This document shows, in pieces, positions 53,101 through 64,000 of a stretch of DNA of 64,000 nucleotides. The stretch's first letter is position 1; each line of letters opens with the position of its first letter. This DNA is from Paraspadella gotoi. Taxonomy: Eukaryota > Chaetognatha. The stretch is taken from contig CM119270.1 of assembly GCA_051294375.1 (NCBI GenBank), positions 16,557,693-16,621,692 of the forward strand, given 5' to 3'. Made by a program: the position numbers and the translations under genes. Under the pieces are notes generated by a model, which was not told where the DNA came from, made no database searches, and was given only the letters and a program-made list of their open reading frames with translations.

Positions 53101-53635
53101 CCAAATTATTTTCTTCGCTTTTTCGAATTTTCTTTTTTTTTAAATTAAATTAAAGTTTTGTGCTTCGAAAAAAATATTAATATTAAAATTTTTTTTTAAA
53201 ATTTAAAAAAAAATTAAAAAATAAATAAACGAGTTGTTGTTGATACCATTTATACCATTACTGTTATTGTATTGTGTTAATATCGTTTTTGATATTAATA
53301 AAAACTAGTTGCATTAATTGTTACTTGTCTGTTCCGGTTTTCTGTTGTTGAGGAGGAATTTTGGGTTGCGAATCCCNNNNNNNNNNNNNNNNNNNNNNNN
53401 NNNNNNGTTTGTTTCAGATTTTTTTCCTTTCCACAGGAAGAACGAATATAAAGAAGCAAAAGAAGAACAAAGATTTGAAAACAAAGTTTTATTTTTATTA
53501 GGGGAATCAGTTTCTGAAAATCAAACAAGGCTTAAAGTAATATTAAAAATTACATTAAGAATAATAAAGAAGATAATAGAGAAAAAAAAGAAAGTTATAT
53601 AAAATGAGATAAAGGAAATAAGAAACAATGGAGAG

Positions 53636-53652
53636 AAAGAAAGAAAAAAATA

Positions 53653-53708
<56 letters not shown>

Positions 53709-53843
53709 AAACAAAAAATAAAGAAATGAAAGAAAAAAAGAAAAAATAAAAAAATAAAAAATAAAGAAATTAAAGAAAGAAAGAAAGAAAGAAAGAAAAA
53801 AGAAAGAAAGAAAGCAAGCAAAAACTAAAGAAAGAAAGAATAA

Positions 53844-53915
<72 letters not shown>

Positions 53916-53918
53916 AAT
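53636..53918. repeat. AAAG tetranucleotide arrays
   Basis: Several (AAAG)n blocks separated by A-rich interruptions. Confidence 0.95.
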
Positions 53919-54281
53919 AAAAGAATGGCAAGTGAAAGAAGGCCATAAATAAAACCCGTAAAGAAAGGCGCATCACCAGCCGACGCCTCTCAATTCTTCA
54001 AAATAAAACCGAGATTATTCCATTCATATTCATTATTCCATCTTTCACCTTTTTTTTCACATTTTCTTTTGTCTTTCCATTTCATCTTTCATTGTCTTCT
54101 TTCCCTTCATTCGCCTTTCCGACTTCATTGAATGAAGTAAAAGAATGAAAAGATAGGCTTCTTCGTGAAAAGAGAGGAAGGGAGAAGAAAAGAATGAAAA
54201 GGGAGGAAAAAGAAAAGAAAGGCGACGAACTAAATAAAGAAGAGAAAAAGAAAAGAACGAGAGAGAAAAGGCAAGGACCGT

Positions 54282-54287
<6 letters not shown>

Positions 54288-54345
<58 letters not shown>
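54288..54345. repeat. GA microsatellite
   Basis: Perfect (GA)n, about 58 bp. Confidence 0.95.
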
Positions 54346-54348
<3 letters not shown>

Positions 54349-54349
54349 A

Positions 54350-55200
54350 CAAAAGACTGTCCTTGTCGACGGTTGGTCCGTCAGGAATTGGCATAAGTCA
54401 GGCGGTTGACGAAGACAATACCCCAATGGCGGACAAACGGCGGTGAACTTGAAAAAATTATAAGATTTGAGGAAAAAGTTGGATTGCAGTGGGCGGGGGC
54501 AGTTGAGAGGTGGAACAACCGGGCTGAGGATGAAATGTGGAGAAGAGGCGAGCGTGAATTGTTGAAAATGAAGAGCTGGTTGGAGATGTAAATATCTTAG
54601 CTTATTGTATAATCTTACTAAACAAAAATAGCTTAATAATACCCTAGAAGACTCTGAAGAAGCTGAAAATATGAAAAAAAAGGGTTGTTGATCAGGTCTC
54701 GTTGTGGATAAGGCAATAAGTGGGCTGAAGACTACTATCCTTAACTCGCCAGAAATGTAACGGGTCCTTAATTTGGGAAGAGGCTAAGTGGTTTTCTCGG
54801 TTCTCTATGAGAGTTCAGGCCCGGCTTCCCGCGTCCCCTTTGGATATCGTTTCCGCCACCTGAAGTTTAGCCCAAGGGTCACAACCGCAGGTGCGGTGAT
54901 CATAGGCGAGCGTGAACTTACCGACTACATTACAGTGAAAGAGAGAAAAGAAGTAAGCTCCAACCTCCCGTCCATATCCCGTCCGACGGCACAGGCGCCG
55001 AGGAGAAAATTGACCCGATAGAAGTCTGGTCTCCTCGGTTCTTCTGCTTTGTCCGGGCAGTGTAAGGTCAAGTCCGTGGGGACGGACCGGTACGTGATAT
55101 AGCTGGGACATACAATAGATAAGGCCTTGGTAAGTCGCCTTGGTAAGTAAGGCCTTGGTAAGTCGCCTCAATTCATTTTTTATGAGTTTCTGTATATTTG
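54350..55200. other. non-repetitive, moderately GC-rich segment; unassigned
   Basis: Unlike its surroundings this stretch is not SSR or AT-rich. A plus frame at 54406-54591 (61 codons, Trp/Glu/Arg-rich, containing VGLQWAGAVERWNNRAED) and frames on both strands at 54788-55207 are open. None matches a family I can name. A short AAGGCCTTGGTAAGTCGCC duplication lies at 55120-55170. It could be a decayed transposon or gene remnant. Confidence 0.3.
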
Positions 55201-55260
55201 ACTCCATTTCACGTCAATTCTCAGCAATTTTAAAATTAATTTGAGATTTGAAAAAAGTTA

Positions 55261-55550
55261 TGAAATTAGTACAACCAATATAAAAATTATTTATTTATTT
55301 ATTAAATAATCTATCTTGCCCCCGGACTTTGGACACAGGTTATGTCATCATTCTTGAAGGATAATACCATCGCAGGATCCCGCGTGCTTTCAATCAAGAC
55401 TCTCTCACAGTCTCGTTTATTCACTCCCAGAGCTTCCCTATCGTGTTCCCTATCTAAAGTGGTTTAATATTTCAACGAAAGTATCAATTGTATAAAAGGA
55501 CCACATCATTAAGTATTACATCGGGAAATACTATATTGTACTACGCACTC
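55261..55550 (+). repeat. family B interspersed repeat, diverged copy
   Basis: From TGAAATTAGTACAACC through AAGACTCTCTCACAGTCTCG to TACTACGCACTC. It contains a short internal duplication (TTCCCTATC twice). Confidence 0.8.
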
Positions 55551-55989
55551 AATCCCGGATGTTATTATTTTTATATTTTATATTTTTATTGTTTTTAATG
55601 ATTTGGCTTCGTTTCTTTCCGTTAAACCGTCACAGATTTGAAAATATCTCCTCAAAAATTCATATTTTTTTACGATTTTCACGCATAGTTTTCACTGCCA
55701 CTTTTTTATTGCCAATTCTTCATCGCCCCTTCGCCTCATTTCCTCTGAATTTAATTTCCTTAATTAATTCATTCGATGCGTTTTTTTTTCGTTGTTTTTC
55801 AGACGTCGTCGCCGTCGCCGTCGCCGTCGCCTTATGCCGAGGATATTTCGCCATTGTCTCGAGTCTTTACCATTCCGGTTCCATTGCCATTCCGGTTCCA
55901 TTTTGCCATTTGCCATTTCCCGGCCTTTACGCCGCCGTCGGTTCGCCATTCGGCCACCATACGTCGGCCACTCCTTCGCCACGGGCAGC

Positions 55990-56014
55990 GGAGAGAGAGA
56001 GAGAGATGAGAGAT

Positions 56015-56045
<31 letters not shown>

Positions 56046-56203
56046 AGAGGAGAGGAGAGGAGATGGAGAGAGAGAGAGGAGGGGGGGGCCATACGTTGAA
56101 CCACTCCTCCGACGGCGGTCGACTCTCGAGAGGCGGCTCGCCGCTAATTGAGTCCGCACACACAGATGGGGGCCTTTAACGGGAGGGGGTGAAAAGCGGG
56201 TGG

Positions 56204-56285
<82 letters not shown>

Positions 56286-56291
56286 CTCTCT
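55990..56291. repeat. GA array and long CT array facing each other
   Basis: Interrupted GA at 55990-56075 and CT at 56203-56291 flank about 130 bp, forming a potential imperfect hairpin. Confidence 0.9.
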
Positions 56292-56473
56292 TCCATTCCT
56301 TTAACGGCCTTTAAGGGCGCCCCCCTTCCCTACCCCACCTCCTCTCCCCCACCCCCTACCCCCTTCCACCTCCGCCCTCCATCCAGATTCCGCTCATTTT
56401 CAATGAATAGCGTCGCCGCAGAAAACACCATGGCCCGAAATCGAGGAAGCCGCTAACCCCTCCTCTTTTTTTA

Positions 56474-56521
56474 TCGTCGTCGTCGTCGTCGTGGATCGTC
56501 GTCGTCGTCGTCGTCGTCGTC
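56474..56521. repeat. GTC array
   Basis: (GTC)n with a single GGATCGTC break. Confidence 0.95.
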
Positions 56522-57410
56522 ATCAACGGGAGAAGAACAAATATCGTAAAGCGGAAGGTTTTTTTTCTTTTTCTTTTTTCTTTTTTTTTTTTCTTGGCGT
56601 CGAGTTGTGACGGAATTAAAGGAATTGGGGGGGGAAAAGCAGGGTAAGAAGGGCGGAAGGGGTCAATCGAGTATGGGGGGTGTAATTTGGAGGAAGGTAG
56701 GGGGGAGAATAATTAGGGTTATGAGAAGGGGGTTCACGTGAGCAGAAAACGGAATTGTGGGCGAAAAAAGGAAAGAGGAAATGGAAAATAATGGAAAAAT
56801 GCTGGGACGACGATTCTGCAGGTAATGAAGAACAAAAGACGGAAATGTTTGAAATTGATCTCTCTCGAATTGTGCCATTATTTTTATCTATCTATCTAAT
56901 AGATATCTATATACCTATCTCTCTATCTATCTATTTATCTCTCTATCTATCTTTCTAATATATCCTATTGTCTGTCTAACAATTTTTTTATTCCATTTAT
57001 GTACTGACGATGTTTGATCTCAAACGAAAGAGATTTTTTATCATCGTTCCTCAAGAATAATTAATGATAATCACCATCGATTCAGTTTCACTTTGTGATC
57101 CTCTTCATCGATCACCAAAGAGGACTTTTTGTTCGATCGTTTCCCCTGGTGATGATCACTCGAAATCGAATCGAATCTCGATCGTGAAAAGATTAAGATG
57201 AAGTTCTTGGCCCGAATTCCCCCGTCTCGATTATAGACCGCCGTCTCGGCAGGGAATCGGCAAGACCACGACAGTGTCCCGGCATGATTCCGACAACTTC
57301 ACAGCATGCCATCGGCATGGCGTCGCGGTATGGCGCCCCGGCAGGGTGGCTAATTCATCTTTATTGGCTTTTGTAATGATTGGCGATTCATTTCGTGGCG
57401 ACATCATTCA
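56522..57410. other. intergenic, TCTA repeat inside
   Basis: A TCTA/TCTC array lies at 56879-56952. The rest is mixed, and no gene is supported. Confidence 0.5.
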
Positions 57411-57411
57411 T

Positions 57412-57563
57412 GGTGGCTTTTCTTTTCATGGTGCCGAAGATCCAAGGTGGCGGAGATCCATAGTGGCATTCCTTTCACGGTGCCAGAGATCCAAGGTGGC
57501 GGAGATCCATAGTGGCATTTCTTTTCACGGTGCCAGAGATCCAAGGTGGCGGAGATCCATAGC
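57412..57563. repeat. tandem repeat, 50-bp unit, three copies
   Basis: The motif GAGATCCAAGGTGGCGGAGA recurs at a 49-50 bp period, the last two copies nearly identical. The plus-strand open frame here is a by-product. Confidence 0.9.
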
Positions 57564-58904
57564 GGGTGGGCAGGAAAAAAAAATAGCGTACCTCGCAAGG
57601 TCGACGGCGATTTGCATCTCAATCAGGAATCAAAGAGAAATGAGGGAAGACGAGAGATGGAGATGGGGTTAGGGGGGAAGTGAGGTAGAGGAGAGAGGGG
57701 AAAGAAAAAGGGAGAGAGAGGAGGGGATAAAAATGGGGCAAAGAGGGATAGAAGAGTATGATGGAGGGAGAGAGGGAAAGATGAGAGAGGGTAGAGGGAT
57801 GGTTAGGCGATTTAGCGGTTGATTTTGTCGCCATAGCAACGGAGGGAGAACGATTTAAAGGGGGGGATGAGAGGGAAGGGGAGGAGGTTAAAACGTTTCG
57901 TTTCGTTTTTGTTTGTTTTCGGTTTTGTTTGCTTTTTTTTTTCGCTCGAAGGGTTTTTTGCAATTTGCGAGGTTATTAGCAGGCTACGTAATTTACCTTA
58001 TGCGAATGTATTGGAAATAACTTTTTTTTTCTAAAAATTCCAACTATGTTGATACATACGTCTACAGCCAAATTGATACTATAAATTCTTTCCTTTTATT
58101 TTCCAAAACCCTATTCCTTTTTTTTCCCATTTTCTATCCCTTCCTCCTCTTTTCTTTTCCTTCCTCCTCCTTCATCCTCCTTCCTCCTCCTTCTTCCTCC
58201 TTCCTCTTCCTTCCTCCTCCTTCCAGCCAAACCGCTCCGCCATCGCGTTCAAACCTCAAACATCTAAATCGAATACATATCCATGGAAACGGGGAGTTGT
58301 TTAAACACTCGAGTCGTCACGTGATTAGATCCCCCGTTAGCCCCCCCGTCACCTCCAACCCCTTCTCACCCCTTTCCCCCTTCACCACCGCCCCCCCTTT
58401 AATCTCGCCTCACCCAACAAGGCGTCGCCACGCGAGGATCGCGTCGCCGAAAGTAATCCAAACGTCTGCCGCTAATTTTCTAATTTCGTTTTTTTTTCTT
58501 GCGCTAATCGGTTTCTCAGATACGAATGGCCAAGTTTTCGAGAGTTCCCTCTTTTTTTAATTGATTAGCGCCTAAGGTCGTCGTCGTTGTCGTTGTTGTT
58601 GTATGTACTTCTTGGTAATTGTCGTACTTGCCGTTTTATGCTTCATGTTGCGAAATTAGACTTTTTTGTTCATCGAAAAACTTTTGTCATTAATATATTT
58701 CCTAATTTATTACATGGATGTATATTTCTTCGCTTCATTTCAAATATTAGTATTTCATCGTATGGTTTATCATGTGGTTTTAAATGTTTTTAATTTTTAG
58801 GTCGTTTTTCTCGTCGTCGTTGTCGTCATCGTTTTTTTTTTTCGGTCGCCCGCGACAGAAAATTTTTTGGTCGCGATCGATTAGACGTCCATTTAAGTAG
58901 CGCC

Positions 58905-58910
<6 letters not shown>
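57564..58910. other. purine- and pyrimidine-rich spacer, no gene
   Basis: GGGA-rich 57640-57880, TCC-rich 58140-58230, C-rich 58330-58430, then AT-rich with short GTC runs. Confidence 0.5.
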
Positions 58911-58997
<87 letters not shown>

Positions 58998-59018
58998 AGA
59001 AGGAGAAGAGAGAGAGAG
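58911..59018. repeat. long GA microsatellite
   Basis: (GA)n with GAAGAG/GGAGA interruptions. Confidence 0.95.
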
Positions 59019-59756
59019 AAGCGGGCGTTAAATTAGCGGCAATTTTTTAACGTTCGTCCATTTGCGAAAGTCGGTGACTGAGTTGCTCCGTTTGAGTCAA
59101 ACATTTTCTTTTGCGCAAAAACGAAAAACGAGAAACGAACGAAAGGAAACGAAAAGCGTTAGTCATTGCGACGGTTGCGCGCGCATCGTGCACGCAGCGA
59201 CGTGCACTCTTTTTGCGCGCAATATTTTTAACTGTGATATAATTTTTAAAAAAGCTGAAAAGCATAAATGCCATGCAGACATTTTTCAAGGAGTATACAC
59301 AATATATAATATAGATGTAAGGCGATTAATTGAATCAAATCACTACACCTAATTTCACGAACGAATAACACGCAAATGATTCTTTCACTGTGCTGCGTGC
59401 GCTTTAACGATTCAGCACAGCACCGCACAGCACACAGCGCAGCAATGTTTACAGTCTTTTATTTTCCTCTCTTCGTCCGATTATCTTCTTCGGCATCATT
59501 ATCTCTTTCTTTTCTCTTTTCGTTTGCTTCGTCGAGGGATCGGAGATCGGAGATCGGGGATCGGGGATCGGGGATCGGGGATGCCTTTTCCCCTTCAGGC
59601 CATTTTCTATCTCGTCTTGCTCAGTCCTGACTTCCCTTTTCACCATTACCTCACCCTCTTTTCACAATTACCTCATCTTCATTTCACCATTACCCTTTCC
59701 CTCATCGCCTTTTCAATGTTTTTCCTTTTTTCTTCTCAAATCCCGCATCGCATTAT

Positions 59757-59853
59757 CTCCCTCCTCCCTCCCTCCCTCCCTTTCTCTCTCCCTCCCTCCC
59801 TCCCTCCCTCCCTTTCTTTCTCCCTCTCTCCCTCCCTCCCTCCCTCCCTTTCT
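59757..59853. repeat. CCCT tetranucleotide array
   Basis: (CCCT)n in three blocks separated by TTTCTCT. Just upstream (59533-59582) is a GGGGATC/GGAGATC tandem repeat of six to seven units. Confidence 0.9.
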
Positions 59854-59879
59854 CCTCCTTATTCTTTAAACAAAAAGAA

Positions 59880-60314
59880 AGTTTAATCACAATATTAAAC
59901 AAAATCATATCAGCTCATTTTTTTCTGTCTCACATTTCGCCCCGCTCAACCCCGTAACGTCTATCTTTAACTTTACCGTCTCTCTTCCTTTCCCTATCTG
60001 TCTCTTTCCCCTTCCCCGTCTGTCATCTTCCCCTTCCTCCCTCTTTTCCTTTCTCCATCCACCTTTCTCTTTCTCCCCTTTCCTTCTTCTTCCCCTTTCC
60101 ACATCCCTCTTCCTATTTTTCTTCATCACTCCCCCCTTTCTCCATCACCCCCTCTCTTTCCCCCATCACCCCACTCCATCCAGACCGCGTTTTCCATTTT
60201 AATGTTCTCTTTGTTGCGGCGTCGATGTTTTTTGTTAACCACAAAAAAAATGTTGTTCCATCCAACGCGAGGGGAATTTTTTTAGACGAGCGCATTTGAT
60301 GCGGGGCGGAACCG
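59880..60314. other. pyrimidine-rich spacer
   Basis: No gene seen. Confidence 0.5.
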
Positions 60315-60610
60315 GTTGCGTGGCAGAGACTGCAACGTTAGAGTGGCAGAGACGGCGCCCTTAGCGTGGAAGATTCAGAGTCGTTAGCGTTGCAGAGCCT
60401 GCAATGTTTACGTAGCAGATGCAGCGCCGTTAGACAAAAATATGTGGCACCGTTAGCCGGGATTTGGAGTCGTTAGCGTGGCGGCGCCATTAGTATGGCA
60501 GGGACGACGCTGTTAGCATGGCAGATGCGGCGCCATTAGTGGGGCAAAGGCAGCGCTCTCAGCGTGGCAACGGCGGCGCCGGCAGCGTGGCAGAGATTCT
60601 ACCGTGAGCG
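60315..60610. repeat. degenerate minisatellite, about 24-bp unit, roughly 12 copies
   Basis: The unit GTTAGCGTGGCAGAGACGGC, followed by GCC or similar, recurs with substitutions and small length changes. It is GC-rich in AT-rich surroundings. Confidence 0.85.
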
Positions 60611-61032
60611 TAGCTGGGCGCCGAATATTCGTTTGGTGTCTAAATGTAGCGAGGCTAATTCAATCGAGGAATAATCTCCGCTGAAATTACTTTTAAATAT
60701 CTAATTATATTCACCGTGGTTTAGTTCATATTTAAGTAAACTTCGAAATAGGGCAATCGTCCTTTGACCAAAAAGATTTGTCATTTTGGTCCGGAAATGG
60801 TTAAAAATCTCACTCGTGACCTCAACCGCCTCACAGCTTCACAGCTTCACAGCCTCACGATCTCACTCTATGAATTCGGTGATATTCGTTTTCCTGTGAG
60901 TCGGACTTTTTCGTCTCTGACCCAAATCAATCATTGATTCTGTCAGAGAAAGAAATTAATTTCATATTCATGGTGAATAATTCTTGGCTTTCGAAGGGAA
61001 AATATATAAGAGACGGTGGGATCGGAGACGTG

Positions 61033-61035
<3 letters not shown>

Positions 61036-61079
<44 letters not shown>

Positions 61080-61140
61080 GAGAGGGAGAGAGAGAGAGAA
61101 GAAGGAGAGGAGAGACGTGAGAGAGAGAGAGAGAGAGAGA
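61036..61140. repeat. GA microsatellite
   Basis: Two GA blocks with GGAGGAGAGG interruptions. Confidence 0.95.
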
Positions 61141-61199
61141 CGCTTTTTCTCCTCTCCTCCCTTCCCTCTCGCCCTCTCTTCCCTTTAATCTCAAGCGAC

Positions 61200-61580
61200 A
61201 GATAACTTTCCAATTTCTTTTAATTTTTTTCTTTTGCTTCAACTTACCGTAGATTGAGGGATCACTCAATATTAAGTTTAACGAAATAAGTAGATAACGA
61301 TTTCCTAATTCGAATAAATCATTGATAAATTTTACAACCTTCGGCTAAAGAGAAAATTATTCCAATCGAAGCAAAAAAATACACATGTATTATCATTTAC
61401 GTAAAAACTGAGTGAAAAATCTGTATTTTAATCACATGAACTGTCAACGAAAATAACTTCAACTTCATATCGCAAAAAAAAACAAACAAACGAACCAACG
61501 AAACTACAAAACGAAACAACAAAAACGAAAACGAAAACAACGTCGTCGATTATCTCGTCACAAAAAAAAACATTGATCGC
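61200..61580. other. AT-rich spacer
   Basis: AT-rich with CAAA/ACGAAA runs at 61480-61535. No gene seen. Confidence 0.5.
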
Positions 61581-61585
61581 GTCCG

Positions 61586-61615
61586 CACGTGACGGGAATC
61601 ACGGACGGACGACGC

Positions 61616-61663
<48 letters not shown>

Positions 61664-61760
61664 ACAAGAAAAACGCGCGACCGCGGAGACCCGACCCACC
61701 GTCGAAGGCGTCGACGCTTCGTACACGTGACTTATGTTGCGACGCACGTGACTGATTGGC
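61586..61760. promoter_or_regulatory. CpG-rich promoter-like segment with three CACGTGAC boxes
   Basis: CACGTGAC occurs at 61586-61593, 61724-61731 and 61745-61752, with an inverted CCAAT (ATTGG) at 61755-61759. The E-boxes surround a GAC array (61613-61662). CACGTGAC is the preferred form for USF/MITF/TFEB-type bHLH-ZIP factors. No confirmed gene is attached. Confidence 0.35.
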
Positions 61761-61920
61761 GCGGCGCACGCGTTCGCTTCGATTATGAGGTCGCGATTAT
61801 GGGGAGATAATTATGAGGACGAGTTGTGTGAGGTTGGAGGGAGGACGAGAGAAAGATTTATGAAAAAAAGTGAGATTGGGTGATATGAGATGGGATGAAA
61901 TGACAAAAGGATATGGTAGG

Positions 61921-61966
61921 TGTTGAGATGAGATGAGATGAGATGAGATGAGATGAGATGAGATGA
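61921..61966. repeat. GATGA pentanucleotide array
   Basis: About nine copies of GATGA/AGATG, followed by CTCCCATCTCCCGT-type repeats to 62100. Confidence 0.95.
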
Positions 61967-62153
61967 AACAAGATGAGATTTAATCTTTCGTCTTTCATCT
62001 CTCATCTCCCTTCTCCCATCTCTCGTCTCTCATCTCCCTTCTCTCAACTCCCGTTTCCCATCTCCCGTCTCCCATCTCCCGTCTCCCATCTCCCATCTCC
62101 TGTCCCCTTATTTCAATCCTCTTGATTCAAATTCAAACGACGCACGACGCCGA

Positions 62154-62155
62154 AA

Positions 62156-62191
<36 letters not shown>

Positions 62192-62520
62192 TGATGCCAA
62201 CGGCTTACGATTCTCCTACCAACGACGCCGTCTTTCGGCGTCAAGGGCGCCATAAGAGCCATGAGTGCCGCGGCGACGCGTGATTCGTCGCCAGGGCCGC
62301 CGCCGCCGCCGCTTTTCCTCGCGTGGCCTTCTTTGTCCCCGACCGTCGTCCCGGAAGTGGAGCTCGCGGCGCTGGCAACGAGATGGCGCCGGCACGAGGA
62401 AAGCGATGGCAACGCTGTAGAGAGCAAAGGGATGCCAAGCGGTCGGTGCCAAGTTTGGTGGCGTCGTCGTCGTCATGGAAGCGGGATTGGAAATGTTGTC
62501 GTTGGCAAGGGTGAGTAATT
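62154..62520. other. CpG-rich segment with overlapping open frames; possible exon
   Basis: The stretch is GC-rich and begins with a GAC array (62159-62190). A plus-strand ATG at 62154 opens a 42-codon frame (Thr run, then MPTAYDSPTNDAVFRRQG) ending near 62282. Another plus frame runs to a donor-like GCAAGGGTGAGTAAT near 62510. The minus strand is also open across much of it. The coding strand cannot be decided. Confidence 0.25.
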
Positions 62521-62878
62521 GAGGAGGAACGAGGGAGAGAGAAGGAGGAAGAGAAGGAGGAGGGGAGGGGGTGAGAGGAAGAGAGGAAGAAAGGGAAGAA
62601 AAGATTAAGAAAGAGAGAAGGGGGGTAGGAAAACTGAGTAAAGGAGTTGGTGAAACAAGTAAAATAGATGAAATTATTGTATTAGACGACAAAAAGACAA
62701 ATGTAATAACAGCGAAAACGTAATTCGCGGCGAGAAAAGTCGTTACGCACCAATTTTAAAAGTTTATTCACTGTGGGGCGAGCACACCGCGGTTGAAACG
62801 ACTCTCGGTTGCCACGGAAACCAATTTGGCCCCCGAAGCCAAAAATCTCTATTGTTTACCGCCGAGCGTGAAGAGGAG

Positions 62879-62913
<35 letters not shown>

Positions 62914-63092
62914 GGATGAGGAGGAGGAGTGAAGAGAGGTTCATGGTGCGATGATCGCTAATTCCATGGTGTCACGACGCTGCGATTCCAAAGGCGACTC
63001 GAGATTTCACGATTCACAAATTCACGGATTTACGCGGCGACGACAGGAAGAGTGAGATTGAGATGGAGTAGATGGAGATCGATATGAGGGGG
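62521..63092. other. spacer with GAG repeats
   Basis: GGA-rich to 62630, a GAG trinucleotide tract at 62875-62930, otherwise no feature. Confidence 0.55.
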
Positions 63093-63117
63093 GAGAGAGA
63101 GAAAGAGAGAGAGAGAG

Positions 63118-63197
<80 letters not shown>

Positions 63198-63199
63198 TA
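63093..63199. repeat. GA microsatellite
   Basis: About 105 bp of (GA)n with few breaks. Confidence 0.95.
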
Positions 63200-63425
63200 G
63201 AGAATTGTTTACCCGATTATGGTTCATATTTTTGCAGAAACATGATGTTTCAGAACTTAGGATAAGAATGATGAGTAAGTAAAAATGTAAATGAAAAATA
63301 TTACAAATATGCTGTGGCTGTAGTTTAATGCGTAAAAACTTTTTAACACCGAAATATTGCAAATGTCGTATTTTTTGAAATTAAAAATAGGTTTTATGTA
63401 GTCTTTAAACTCAGGCGAAAGGGAA

Positions 63426-63540
63426 GTAAAGAAAATAGAAAAGAGAAAATAGAAAATAGAAAAAGGGAAAAGGGAAAATAGAAAAGAGAAAAAAGGAAAA
63501 TTCAAAAGGGAAAAGGGAAAAGGAAAAGCAAAAGGGAAAA
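63426..63540. repeat. purine-only minisatellite GAAAATA/GGGAAAA
   Basis: Alternating AGAAAAT and AAAGGGA units, pure purine apart from a few T. A final GA array (63591-63612) runs into the terminal gap. Confidence 0.85.
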
Positions 63541-63578
63541 AAGGCGACGAAACTGAAACACAACCGAAATGCCGGCTA

Positions 63579-63612
<34 letters not shown>

Positions 63613-64000
63613 NNNNNNNNNNNNNNNNNNNNNNNNNNNNNNNNNNNNNNNNNNNNNNNNNNNNNNNNNNNNNNNNNNNNNNNNNNNNNNNNNNNNNNNN
63701 NNNNNNNNNNNNNNNNNNNNNNNNNNNNNNNNNNNNNNNNNNNNNNNNNNNNNNNNNNNNNNNNNNNNNNNNNNNNNNNNNNNNNNNNNNNNNNNNNNNN
63801 NNNNNNNNNNNNNNNNNNNNNNNNNNNNNNNNNNNNNNNNNNNNNNNNNNNNNNNNNNNNNNNNNNNNNNNNNNNNNNNNNNNNNNNNNNNNNNNNNNNN
63901 NNNNNNNNNNNNNNNNNNNNNNNNNNNNNNNNNNNNNNNNNNNNNNNNNNNNNNNNNNNNNNNNNNNNNNNNNNNNNNNNNNNNNNNNNNNNNNNNNNNN

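Noticed and set aside
57274-57672. 132-codon plus frame
   Set aside because: Most of it is the 50-bp tandem repeat read in frame.

Overview
This is eukaryotic, almost certainly invertebrate animal DNA. It has spliced genes with GT-AG introns, long AT-rich intergenic stretches, very dense microsatellites and several transposable elements. The one confidently identified gene, at 38505-41800 (+), is a Fezf (FEZ family, Drosophila earmuff) six-zinc-finger transcription factor in three exons, with a 940-residue product rich in homopolymer tracts. The short introns (263 and 210 bp) and the Ala/Gln/His homopolymers fit an arthropod or other protostome. I cannot name the species. Nothing bacterial, viral or organellar is visible: no operons, no rRNA and no recognisable tRNA.

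Layout. 0-4 kb: a small unrecognised three-exon gene with a His-rich tail (818-1477), then AT-rich spacer. 4.2-7.1 kb: a 2.9 kb non-autonomous DNA transposon (family A), carrying a nested copy of a short repeat (family B). 7-21 kb: CT/GA and GTC microsatellites, some CpG-rich promoter-like patches (10.7, 15.8, 16.1 kb) and weak exon candidates. 21-25 kb: a large imperfect inverted duplication around gaps. 26.2-26.9 kb: a 613 bp foldback MITE. 28-31 kb: SSR-rich, with one acidic open frame. 31.3-36.2 kb: a patchwork of direct and inverted local duplications bordering gaps. 37.6-42.3 kb: the fezf locus. 43-46 kb: SSRs and gaps. 46.8-49.9 kb: a second family A element in the opposite orientation. 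A near-copy of its flanks without the element lies at 50515-50903. 52-55.6 kb: two more family B repeats. 56-64 kb: tandem repeats, CpG-rich patches and SSRs.

Assembly quality matters for reading this window. N gaps are at 359-587, 1912-2245, 10394-10414, 11403-11699, 12595-13235, 13404-13638, 18598-18622, 20210-20685, 21069-21253, 21707-21731, 24996-25020, 32332-33002, 33330-33339, 34992-35016, 43940-44220, 44404-44593, 50415-50514, 50904-51149, 51621-51980, 53377-53406 and 63613-64000. Many of them abut GA/CT arrays. Several sequences next to gaps are repeated nearby with many one-base indels, which suggests unmerged haplotypes or noisy contig ends as much as true duplication.

I found no clear new multi-gene system. 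The most informative items are the fezf gene with a strong G-quadruplex motif just upstream of its start codon, the family A transposon pair with target-site duplications and a matching empty site, and the foldback MITE. The two genes are unrelated as far as can be seen.
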